Assembly: GCA_002346475.1 (NCBI GenBank)
Contig: DDZV01000052.1
Coordinates: forward strand, 1 to 11,370
From: Acidobacteria bacterium UBA2999
GTDB taxonomy: Bacteria > Acidobacteriota > Vicinamibacteria > Vicinamibacterales > UBA2999
Length of the DNA: 11,370 nucleotides
Direction of reading: 5' to 3'
Shown: positions 1 through 6,703 of the stretch, in pieces
Position numbering within the stretch: position 1 is the first letter of the stretch
Layout: the number at the start of each line of letters is the position of its first letter
Program-made: the position numbers and the translations under genes
The notes under the pieces: model-generated
Told to the model about the DNA's origin: nothing
The model's database searches: none
Seen by the model: the letters and a program-made list of their open reading frames with translations, nothing else

Positions 1-1221
1 TGAGAGTCGTCTTCCAAAGCCTCCGCCAGCGCGCATTAGATGAAGAGTGATATCGCTTTCTTGAATTCCAAGGGTTTCAGCGACTAACGGAAGAGCCCAT
101 GCAGGTGTCTGTGTTGGTGCCCAGAGTTCAAGTTTGCCGTTTGAGAAGTGGGCAACGCAGTTTTGTGGTTCGAGTGGAGCGTGACCAAAAAACGGATAAG
201 CGTAAGCCGCTTCCAGTATTTTAATTCCTGAATCTAAGGCGGCATTTACATCACCGTCTTCACGCAAGGTAAAGGCTGGTGGTTGCGTTGAAAGTTCGTC
301 TGCTCGGCGGGCATATCCAGCACTGCTCTCGTTTGCAGTGGGGCCTTCATCCCATACGACGTTTAACGTAAGTCGAGCCGTTTGGGCTTGCCACCAGGTG
401 TCAGCGAGAATTGCTACACCTGGCAGGAGGCCTTCGAGATTGTCAGTACCTTTGACGATAAAGGCTTGTTGGACGCCTGGCAGTTGGCGAATTTCATCAA
501 GGTTAGCGCTTACAACTTTGCCACCAAACACTGGACATTTCTGGAAGACCGCGTAGAGCATTTCTGGAACAGTGAAGTCGATACTGAAAACAGGTGCTCC
601 TGTGACGATGGCATTAGTGTCGACCCCCGTTCGTGAGGTGCCAATGATTGTGAAGTCTTTTGGATCTTTCAGTCGGACGGAGTCAAGTGCGGGCGGTGGG
701 ATTGCAGCCGCAGCAGCAGCAAGCTCGCCATAGGTTGCCGATTGTCCGGTTGCTGCGTGACTAACAAGACTCTTAGTTGCGGTACATTCTCCGACAGGAA
801 CTTTCCATTGATTAGCCGCTGCTGTCACAACCATATGACGGCCCGCCGCACCTATTTGCCGAAGCGGTTGCCAATTCAGTGGTGTTGACAGGCTTCCCCC
901 TGCGATCTGAAAGCCATACTTCGATGCATCTGCATCAGCTTGTTCTACTTGTACGTCGTTCCAGTCAACATCAAGTTCTTCAGCAACAAGCATTGGTAGC
1001 ATGGTCTTGACACCCTGCCCAGTTTCTGGATTTTTCGCCATGATCACGACGGTGCCGTCCGCATTGATTTTAAAGAAAGCGAGAGTTTGAGGATCCCCTT
1101 GAGGGAACGGTAGCTGTGCAAAAGCAGGCTCAACGTGCATGGCAACAAGTAGGCCACCGCCAGCGAGGGCGCTGACTTTCAGGAATGCACGACGATCGGG
1201 CAGTGAAGGCGTGGAATTCAT
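1..1221 (-). CDS. Molybdopterin aldehyde/isoquinoline oxidoreductase large subunit, Tat-exported (IorB-like), 3' end outside window
   Basis: This open frame was translated by eye from the ATG at 1221. It stays open for 407 codons to the left edge, so the C-terminal part is missing. It starts with a twin-arginine signal (DRRAFLK, R10-R11), a hydrophobic stretch and an AFA|Q cleavage site near residue 35. The mature part has KNPETGQGVKTMLPMLVAEE, typical of the IorB branch of the xanthine dehydrogenase superfamily, an IDFTVPEMLYA segment, and GGGFGRR at 399-405, the molybdopterin/active-site loop. Family members hydroxylate N-heterocycles or oxidise aldehydes using Mo-molybdopterin cytosine dinucleotide. 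The start is secure: AAGGAGT lies four bases upstream, and the ATG overlaps the stop of the [2Fe-2S] subunit gene (ATGA). The Tat signal implies a periplasmic enzyme exported already folded. The substrate cannot be inferred. Confidence 0.9.
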   Translation of the reverse strand, partial: MNSTPSLPDRRAFLKVSALAGGGLLVAMHVEPAFAQLPFPQGDPQTLAFFKINADGTVVIMAKNPETGQGVKTMLPMLVAEELDVDWNDVQVEQADADASKYGFQIAGGSLSTPLNWQPLRQIGAAGRHMVVTAAANQWKVPVGECTATKSLVSHAATGQSATYGELAAAAAAIPPPALDSVRLKDPKDFTIIGTSRTGVDTNAIVTGAPVFSIDFTVPEMLYAVFQKCPVFGGKVVSANLDEIRQLPGVQQAFIVKGTDNLEGLLPGVAILADTWWQAQTARLTLNVVWDEGPTANESSAGYARRADELSTQPPAFTLREDGDVNAALDSGIKILEAAYAYPFFGHAPLEPQNCVAHFSNGKLELWAPTQTPAWALPLVAETLGIQESDITLHLMRAGGGFGRRLS

Positions 1222-1697
1222 AGCGACTCCTTCGAACTGTTGTTTCGTGTTAATTCTGCTGCGCGATTAATCGCTTCACGAATGCGTACGTAGGTACCAC
1301 AGCGACACACATTACCGCTCATTGCCCGGTCAATAGCTGCATCGTTTGGAGTTGGATTAGTGGAGAGAAGTGCCGTCGCAGACATAATCTGACCTACCTG
1401 GCAGTAGCCACATTGCGGTACGTCAAGTTCCTGCCAGGCCTGCTGAACAGGGTGCGAACCGTTTGTCGAAAGCCCTTCAATAGTAGTAATGGGTGCGTTC
1501 ACTGTGGACACCGGTGTTTGACAGGCACGGACAGCCTGGCCATTGAGGTGTACAGTGCAAGCGCCACATTGACCGATGCCACAACCAAACTTAGTACCTT
1601 TTAGATTTAGAACGTCTCGCAGTACCCAGAGCAAGGGTGTGTCAGCAGAGACATCGGCGGTCATTGAGCGACCATTTACAGTTAAGTTGAATGCCAT
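1218..1697 (-). CDS. [2Fe-2S] subunit of a molybdenum hydroxylase (IorA-like)
   Basis: The 159-residue product has the usual length and both clusters of the xanthine oxidase-type iron-sulfur subunit. The plant-ferredoxin cluster uses C39, C44, C47 and C59 (GCGIGQCGACTVHLNG). The helical second cluster uses C96, C99 (CGYC) and C131, C133 (CRC). It would pass electrons from the molybdenum centre of the adjacent large subunit to an outside acceptor. It has no signal peptide, so it probably leaves the cell bound to the Tat-exported large subunit; that follows from the family and from the partner's signal. A GAGGAT ribosome-binding site lies about seven bases before the ATG. The stop overlaps the partner's start by four bases, so translation is likely coupled. 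No FAD (CoxM-like) subunit gene lies between or upstream of them, which fits the two-subunit IorAB layout. Confidence 0.95.
   Translation of the reverse strand: MAFNLTVNGRSMTADVSADTPLLWVLRDVLNLKGTKFGCGIGQCGACTVHLNGQAVRACQTPVSTVNAPITTIEGLSTNGSHPVQQAWQELDVPQCGYCQVGQIMSATALLSTNPTPNDAAIDRAMSGNVCRCGTYVRIREAINRAAELTRNNSSKESL
1222..1232 (-). promoter_or_regulatory. Ribosome-binding site of the IorB-like gene
   Basis: On the minus strand AAGGAGT (1232-1226) stands four bases before the ATG at 1221. It lies inside the end of the [2Fe-2S] subunit gene. With the ATGA overlap it fixes the start of the large subunit and supports coupled translation. Confidence 0.75.
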
Positions 1698-1806
1698 TAT
1701 GTAATCCTCAGGTCCACGGGACGCGATAGGTGGCCACGTACAATCCTAGTGTCTGTTGTTATGCGATTCGACTATGAATATTACCAAATTAAAAGATAAA
1801 AGCCGA

Positions 1807-3411
1807 TTACATAGATTCTTGAAAATCAATATCAGGGTTTTTATCAATGGCGTACTGGAGTTCCCAGGAAGTCTGGAAAATTAGAACTTTTTTCCCGTGT
1901 CGGTCGGTTGCTTTCAGCACACCTGACAGCGGTAAAGCAAGGGAGTTCAAGTCGTTTGTGTGGGGCCAGCGAACTCCTATATGAGGCAATTGTTCGATTT
2001 TAGATTCAATGCCATATTCGTTTAACAAGCGTGCTTCAATAACATCGAGTTGCAGGGGGCCAATAACGCCAACAATTGGGTTGAGTGGACCCATCTGCGG
2101 TAGAAAGACTTGGAGCAGACCTTCTTCGGCAAGTTGATTAATAGCTTCATCGAACCGTTTATGGCGCACGTCGCCTGGTCGTAGGGATGCAAATTGTTCT
2201 GGGGGAAATTGCGGGACTGGTGGAAAACAAACGGGAGAATCCGCATACAGAGTGTCACCAATGGCGATCCGGCCGGGATTGACGATACCGACAACGTCTC
2301 CCGGATAGGCTTCAGGAACTGTTTCTCGGTCGCGACCAAAAAAGCGATAAACACGTGACAAGCGAAGGCTGGTATCGAGTCGTGCGTTGACAACTGCCAT
2401 GTCTTTGGTGAGGCGACCAGAACAAACGCGTAAAAATGCAACGCGATCGCGGTGACGAGGATTCATGTTTGCCTGAATCTTAAATATAAAACCAGAAAAG
2501 TTTTCTTGGGTTGGATGTAGCAACCCTCTGTCAGACTCACGTGGTTGTGGACTTGGCGAGAGCGTGAGCAGGGCATGCAGGAATGGTTCTACTGCGAAAT
2601 CGTTTAAGGCGCTGCCAAAGAAAACCGGTGTTTGTCGAGCATGGCTATATGCTTCTGCACTAAAGCGTGTGCCAGCACCGGAGATCATCTCTACAGCTTC
2701 AATGAGGGCGGTCTGTTGGCGAGTGCCTACAAGATTCTCAAAGGTGGAGTCAGCAGGGTCGGTGACTACTATCGGATGCGTACGACGTCCGCGTTTCTGC
2801 CGTTCGTACAAACTGACTTCGTTGGCCTCAAGGTCATATACCCCACGAAAGTCTGGGCCATCACCAAGTGGCCAGTTCATTGGAGCGGCAGCAATACCAA
2901 GGACGTTTTCGATTTGGTCTAGCAGTTCAAAGGGATCGCGAGCTGGCTGATCAAGTTTGTTGATAAAGGTCAGAACTGGGAGATCACGTTTCCGACAGAC
3001 GTCAAATAATTTCATCGTCTGTGGCTCAACACCCTTTGCAGCATCTAACACCATTACGACACTGTCGACTGCTAAGAGTGTACGGTAGGTATCTTCACTG
3101 AAGTCTTGGTGACCAGGTGTATCGAGAAGCGTAATGTGATGACCGTTGAGTTCAAACTCTACAGCAGCAGCACTGATCGAAATGCCTCGTTGTTGTTCTA
3201 TTTGCATCCAGTCAGACACGGCATGTCGCTGCGACTTGCTTCCGCGGACGGCACCTGCTAATTCAATGGCGCCAGCGTAAAGGAGTAGCTTCTCCGTTAA
3301 CGTAGTTTTGCCAGCGTCTGGGTGCGAAATAATGGCAAATGTGCGCCGACGCATGATTTCACGTGTTAGCAAATCTACGTCAGTGGTGCGCGGGCCAGTT
3401 TGGAGCGACAT
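1807..3411 (-). CDS. prfC: Peptide chain release factor 3 (RF3), translational GTPase
   Basis: RF3 is a cytoplasmic GTPase that removes RF1/RF2 from the ribosome after peptide release. The 534-residue product is close to the 529 of E. coli RF3. It carries the G1 loop SHPDAGKTT (residues 29-37), the G2-region QQRGISI (73-79), G3 DTPGHQDF (97-104) and G4 NKLD (151-154). RRRTFAIISHPDAGKTT and DTPGHQDFSEDTYRTL are RF3 rather than EF-G signatures. Domain II and the RF3 C-terminal domain follow, with GVIGPLQLDVIEARL near residue 455. The N-terminus is a few residues longer than in E. coli. No clear Shine-Dalgarno precedes the ATG at 3411, and a second ATG at residue 20 just before RRRTF is a possible alternative start. 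It shares orientation with the redox genes on both sides but has no obvious functional link to them. Confidence 0.97.
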   Translation of the reverse strand: MSLQTGPRTTDVDLLTREIMRRRTFAIISHPDAGKTTLTEKLLLYAGAIELAGAVRGSKSQRHAVSDWMQIEQQRGISISAAAVEFELNGHHITLLDTPGHQDFSEDTYRTLLAVDSVVMVLDAAKGVEPQTMKLFDVCRKRDLPVLTFINKLDQPARDPFELLDQIENVLGIAAAPMNWPLGDGPDFRGVYDLEANEVSLYERQKRGRRTHPIVVTDPADSTFENLVGTRQQTALIEAVEMISGAGTRFSAEAYSHARQTPVFFGSALNDFAVEPFLHALLTLSPSPQPRESDRGLLHPTQENFSGFIFKIQANMNPRHRDRVAFLRVCSGRLTKDMAVVNARLDTSLRLSRVYRFFGRDRETVPEAYPGDVVGIVNPGRIAIGDTLYADSPVCFPPVPQFPPEQFASLRPGDVRHKRFDEAINQLAEEGLLQVFLPQMGPLNPIVGVIGPLQLDVIEARLLNEYGIESKIEQLPHIGVRWPHTNDLNSLALPLSGVLKATDRHGKKVLIFQTSWELQYAIDKNPDIDFQESM

Positions 3412-3469
3412 AGACTGTTAGCAGTTAAGAGGTTGAGTGGGTGACCGACGACAAATGATTAACTATCAA

Positions 3470-3507
3470 GCACAGCACTGTGCGACACACTGCAGTGTAA
3501 CTGCAGT
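3470..3507. repeat. Cluster of short palindromes upstream of prfC
   Basis: This lies in the 135-bp gap between the SnoaL-like gene and prfC. GCACAG-CA-CTGTGC (3470-3483) is an inverted repeat with 6-bp arms. ACACTGCAGTGT (3487-3498) is a perfect 12-bp palindrome. CTGCAGT occurs at 3490-3496 and again at 3501-3507, eleven bases apart (one helical turn). It could be an operator ahead of prfC or chance. No T-run follows on either strand, so it does not look like an intrinsic terminator. Confidence 0.35.
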
Positions 3508-3546
3508 AGCGTCTTAATGTGAACCTCTAGCAAGGTTGTGCTGTAG

Positions 3547-4161
3547 TTAATGAAAGATAGCGTATGAGGGGTCCGTCTTATCACGCTTGCCAGCGGACGG
3601 ACGATTTTTTCCTTTTGCAACATGCTCTGTTTGAAAGTCAACAATAATCCGGCGGTGGTCCATAGCCCACCGGCTATTTTTTTGTGACCAGCGATCTATA
3701 TAGCGGCCACGAATAAGAGACGTGTTTGCTGACTCCTGGGTGGGTTCTGCGTGCAGAGATGCAATAAAGTAGCTCTCACTGACCGCCGTGTCACCGGTGA
3801 CCTTTATCTGAATGTTTGCCATGGTATGGGCATGAGAGGTGATTTTTTCATGCGTCCGCCAGGCTGATTCAATCCATTCAGGGCCAGTCATCTTCGCGTT
3901 GCCACCGATATCAACGGTAGCTTCAGCATGCCAAACGGATAATGCCAATTCTTTGTCCATTCGATCGAGGCCACGTGAATAGTTGTAAATTTGTTCTGTG
4001 ATCGCATCTTTTGCTAGCAGCATTGTCAGGGTGTCTGCGGGTGCTTCTGGTGATTCGCCCTGGCTGGTGTTATCAGCGTCAGAAATTACGGTGCCAACTA
4101 ATAGGCCTGTTAGAAATATGGCTACTAGGCCTGCAACACGTAGCGTTCGAATCAGGTTCAT
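3547..4161 (-). CDS. Exported SnoaL/NTF2-like domain protein
   Basis: The product is 204 residues from the chosen start. It has a positively charged N-terminus and a hydrophobic segment (RTLRVAGLVAIFLTGLLVG), meaning a signal peptide or membrane anchor. A cone-shaped alpha+beta SnoaL-like domain follows at about 43-175. The helix AITEQIYNYSRGLDRMD, then the SVWHAEATVDI strand and the RGRYIDRWSQKNSRWAM hairpin, are typical of the SnoaL_4 / scytalone-dehydratase-like group. That group includes hydratases, isomerases and non-catalytic binding proteins, so no reaction can be named. The C-terminus is a basic, probably disordered tail. An in-frame ATG exists four codons upstream (4173), but only the ATG at 4161 has a good ribosome-binding site. 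The gene sits 61 bp after the propeller/MBL gene on the same strand, which allows cotranscription. Confidence 0.8.
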   Translation of the reverse strand: MNLIRTLRVAGLVAIFLTGLLVGTVISDADNTSQGESPEAPADTLTMLLAKDAITEQIYNYSRGLDRMDKELALSVWHAEATVDIGGNAKMTGPEWIESAWRTHEKITSHAHTMANIQIKVTGDTAVSESYFIASLHAEPTQESANTSLIRGRYIDRWSQKNSRWAMDHRRIIVDFQTEHVAKGKNRPSAGKRDKTDPSYAIFH

Positions 4162-4171
4162 TGTGTACTCC
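4162..4171 (-). promoter_or_regulatory. Ribosome-binding site that decides the SnoaL-like start
   Basis: On the minus strand GGAGT (4171-4167) is followed by five bases (ACACA) and the ATG at 4161. The GGAGT overlaps the upstream ATG at 4173, which itself has no purine-rich site in front. The shorter reading frame is therefore preferred. Confidence 0.65.
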
Positions 4172-4222
4172 ATTCTGCGCTAGTCATTACGTTCAACAGG
4201 ACTAGCATCTAAACAGAAAATC

Positions 4223-6469
4223 TTACTGGTTTAGCTCGCGGTAGATTTCTGTGATCATGGCGGGGGCATCTTCCATGTCATAGTTTTCATACCGGTCAGA
4301 TAAAGTGGCGAGCGATGCGGTGGCCTCGTTCGCAGTTTTGCCAGTTTCAAAAGCCGTTTTAACCGTTTTGGTAAAATCACGGACGAAGTCCGCGTATTCT
4401 TCCACTTCACGCATTGTCATTACGTCAATTTGCGGTCCGCCCCGCTTTGGTTCTGCCCGTCCAGGAATCGCAAATTCAATGTCGAGGGCTCTGAGTGCAG
4501 CAACTGCGCGATCAAGTGTTTCTGAGAATTGCAACGCACTGCCACCGCTCGAACTGTCTATTCGTGGAACACCTTTATGTGGAAAGAGTTCACCGAGATA
4601 GGCTGCGTAGTGCGCAGGAATTGTAACCACGACATCACCATCTGTATGTGCAGAGCCAAAATAATGTAGATCTACCCGATCATCGCCCTCAAAGAGAGAG
4701 AGTCGCTCTTTGAAAACTTTTGAAGGCAGTGCATCTGCGTTAGTCTTATTAAAATCAGACATCTTTTCCATGGCTGCTTTAGCATTTGCATGCGCCACAA
4801 TCGTTGCAGCAGGAAAGGCTCCATTACTGCCCGTGTAGTTTGTTCCTGGCTGGGTATTAATGATGGTGGAGACGGGTTGTTCGGAAACTAGCTTAAGTTT
4901 TTCAATGATGGCTTCGCCCCAACCAGGTGCCATAGTGTTAATCAGGACTAGTGCACTATCAGAGACGAACGCCGTAGCATTGCCGCCTTCACCTAGCAGT
5001 AGATAGAGCGTGCTGTAGTCAGCAAACTTGTCAGCAAGTTTTCTCGCTCCAGATAAGGCTGGAATGTACTGGATTTCAAGCACTTTATTTTGGTTGGGGA
5101 GAAAGCTTTCGCTAGTGCTTGCTGAGAGTGTTCCAGGAGTTCGACTGGATCCGCCCCCATCTTCAATCGCGAGTGAAGCTGCGACAAGTTCTTCATCGTT
5201 TCGCATATAGATATTGCGATTCGCGTACGCTGGGTGTGCAACGATAACGGCACCTAGTTGTCGACGAACTCCAGCGGGGGACGTTGGATCAATGACTTTT
5301 GTGCGGTCAATTTCTTCGTAGCCTTCTGGGGTAAGACGGGCGATGATCAGTTCGCCGCGATCATTAGTGATAAAGACTCTGTTGCCATTACGTACAATGT
5401 ACGCAGAGGCCCAGCGGGCCCGTTCCTTTGTAACGGCTTGAGTTTCCCAGACACGTTCACCGGTGGAAACTTTCAGGGCTCGTAGTTGTCCATAGCTACA
5501 AAACCCATAGACGTGATCGCCGATGACGATAGGCGTTCCAATTACAGAGTGTAAAGTGTCAGTGTCAATCTCGCTGTCACTTTTGCTTCGCCAGAGCATC
5601 GTTGCTGTTGGTTTTTGGGTGTCCAGTGTTGCCATCATGGATCCGTTGTAGAAATTAGTGAGCAGTAGTTTCGAATCAGTGAAGACTGGGACGGGAATGT
5701 TCATTGCTGCGGGTACTTTAAATGGGAGTTCCCAGTACAGATTGCCAGTTACGGGGTCAAGCGAGTACACGCCATCTGCGCCGTTCCAAATAATAAGTTG
5801 GCGTACTCCTCCGGCATTAACAAGGATTGGTTGGGATACTCCTGGGTCAGACGACGATTCTAGTGATCGCCACAGTTCCTCGCCTGTTAGTTTGTCAAAC
5901 GCGACAACAAGTGCATCACCTCCACCGACCATTGCAATTAATCGTGAGCCATCAACAACGGGTGCACTAGAGAAACCCGTTCCTGAGAAGGGTGCGTTGT
6001 ACTCAGTTTGGTAGTCTCTAGCCCAGAGCACACGACCGGTTCTTACGTTGATACATTGCAGGTTCCCTTGTACGCCGAGAACATAAACACGATCGCCATC
6101 AACAACGGGTGTGGCTCGAGGGCCATTGGCCCACATGATGCCACCGTAGCTTGCTTCCCATTCAACGGTCCAAAGGAGGCGGCCAGTTTTTTCGTCTAGG
6201 GCTAGGGCACGTTCTGTGCCGCTATATCCAGAGGTGGCATTGAAGTCTGTAATGAAGACACGTCCATCAGACACGGTAGGGCTGCTGTAACCCGAGTTGA
6301 TTGGTGCTCGCCAGAGAATTTTAAGGCCATCAGCTGGGAATTTTTCAAGAATGCCGGTTTCATTCCATACGCCAGCACGTCCCTCACCACGAAAATCTGG
6401 CCAGTTGTCAGCAGATGCGTGGACGGAGGCTAATAAGTAGACAATAAGCGTGATGAAGATGCGTTGCAT
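4223..6469 (-). CDS. Exported PQQ-like beta-propeller protein fused to a metallo-beta-lactamase-fold domain lacking metal ligands
   Basis: Counting from the ATG at 6469 the protein has 748 residues. A signal peptide (MQRIFITLIVYLLASVHASA) leads into NWPDFRGEGRAG, the usual opening of PQQ-like propellers in these phyla. Repeats of the form TGxxxW follow near residues 93, 145, 197, 241 and 339 (TGRLLW, TGRVLW, TGEELW, TGNLYW, TGERVW). A Gly/Ser/Thr-rich linker near 445-460 leads to a metallo-beta-lactamase fold (about 460-690). In that domain the HxHxDH motif is replaced by Q540-P-G542-T-N544-Y545. The third-ligand HTDGD is kept (H608), the GDLF Asp is E627, and the last PGH His is R671. It is therefore probably not a metal hydrolase. 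True PQQ binding is not implied; many such propellers are structural or binding domains. A TTG at 6505 would add 12 residues, but only the ATG gives a standard signal peptide. Confidence 0.85.
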   Translation of the reverse strand: MQRIFITLIVYLLASVHASADNWPDFRGEGRAGVWNETGILEKFPADGLKILWRAPINSGYSSPTVSDGRVFITDFNATSGYSGTERALALDEKTGRLLWTVEWEASYGGIMWANGPRATPVVDGDRVYVLGVQGNLQCINVRTGRVLWARDYQTEYNAPFSGTGFSSAPVVDGSRLIAMVGGGDALVVAFDKLTGEELWRSLESSSDPGVSQPILVNAGGVRQLIIWNGADGVYSLDPVTGNLYWELPFKVPAAMNIPVPVFTDSKLLLTNFYNGSMMATLDTQKPTATMLWRSKSDSEIDTDTLHSVIGTPIVIGDHVYGFCSYGQLRALKVSTGERVWETQAVTKERARWASAYIVRNGNRVFITNDRGELIIARLTPEGYEEIDRTKVIDPTSPAGVRRQLGAVIVAHPAYANRNIYMRNDEELVAASLAIEDGGGSSRTPGTLSASTSESFLPNQNKVLEIQYIPALSGARKLADKFADYSTLYLLLGEGGNATAFVSDSALVLINTMAPGWGEAIIEKLKLVSEQPVSTIINTQPGTNYTGSNGAFPAATIVAHANAKAAMEKMSDFNKTNADALPSKVFKERLSLFEGDDRVDLHYFGSAHTDGDVVVTIPAHYAAYLGELFPHKGVPRIDSSSGGSALQFSETLDRAVAALRALDIEFAIPGRAEPKRGGPQIDVMTMREVEEYADFVRDFTKTVKTAFETGKTANEATASLATLSDRYENYDMEDAPAMITEIYRELNQ

Positions 6470-6644
6470 CTCGCGACTATATAGGTGACTAATCGGCCCG
6501 TGCAAGCCTAACTGCTTGTTCAGTTCAAAAGTCTGGCATACAGCAGTTTCTGTGGTGTTTTGTCTAGTTGAGCGTACGGGCCTGATGGGTGTGGGATTAG
6601 GAACCTAGAAGCTGTTATTTTGCTGTATTTAGCCCAGGTGTATT

Positions 6645-6664
6645 ATGCTTTTATCTGAAAGCAT
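6645..6664 (+). repeat. Inverted repeat / hairpin upstream of the DUF1592 gene
   Basis: ATGCTTT (6645-6651) and AAAGCAT (6658-6664) form a perfect 7-bp inverted repeat around TATCTG. A T-G wobble could extend it to 8 bp with a four-base loop. It lies 39 bases before the start codon and overlaps the candidate -10 element. It could be an operator or a leader hairpin. It lacks the GC-rich stem and following T-run of a terminator. Confidence 0.4.
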
Positions 6665-6694
6665 GAATTGTTATTGGCTCGCGAGAATACTGTC

Positions 6695-6703
6695 GGAGGG
6701 GCT
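6695..6703 (+). promoter_or_regulatory. Ribosome-binding site fixing the DUF1592-gene start
   Basis: GGAGG (6695-6699) lies four bases before the ATG at 6704. It favours this start over the TTG at 6668, which would add twelve residues ahead of the signal peptide. Confidence 0.75.

Larger units (their letters stand above)
6470..6703. promoter_or_regulatory. Divergent intergenic region between the two arms
   Basis: This is the longest non-coding stretch, 234 bp, between the ATG of the minus-strand propeller/MBL gene and the ATG of the plus-strand DUF1592 gene. Promoters for both directions are expected here. For the plus strand the best guess is TTGCTG (6620-6625), an 18-bp spacer and TATGCT (6644-6649), or TATTAT at 6641-6646 as the -10. 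All are imperfect matches. I found no convincing minus-strand promoter and no coding potential. Confidence 0.4.

Noticed and set aside
338..636. Two short plus-strand open frames near the left edge
   Set aside because: Both are antisense to the IorB-like gene, whose translation is continuous and family-like across this stretch.
2022..2441. 139-codon minus-strand open frame inside prfC
   Set aside because: It is a frame-shifted shadow of the certain RF3 gene on the same strand, with no domain or signal of its own.
3470..3507. Intrinsic terminator after the SnoaL-like gene
   Set aside because: The palindromes have almost no loop and no T-run follows on the minus strand.
4223..6469. PQQ-dependent alcohol dehydrogenase
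   Set aside because: The propeller has generic TGxxxW repeats but none of the vicinal-cysteine or calcium/PQQ-ligand signatures of quinoprotein dehydrogenases that I could recognise, and it is far shorter than those enzymes before the second domain begins.
6505..6505. TTG start for the propeller/MBL gene
   Set aside because: It adds twelve non-signal residues before a standard signal peptide and lacks a clear ribosome-binding site. The ATG at 6469 also lacks a strong site, so this remains a preference and not a proof.
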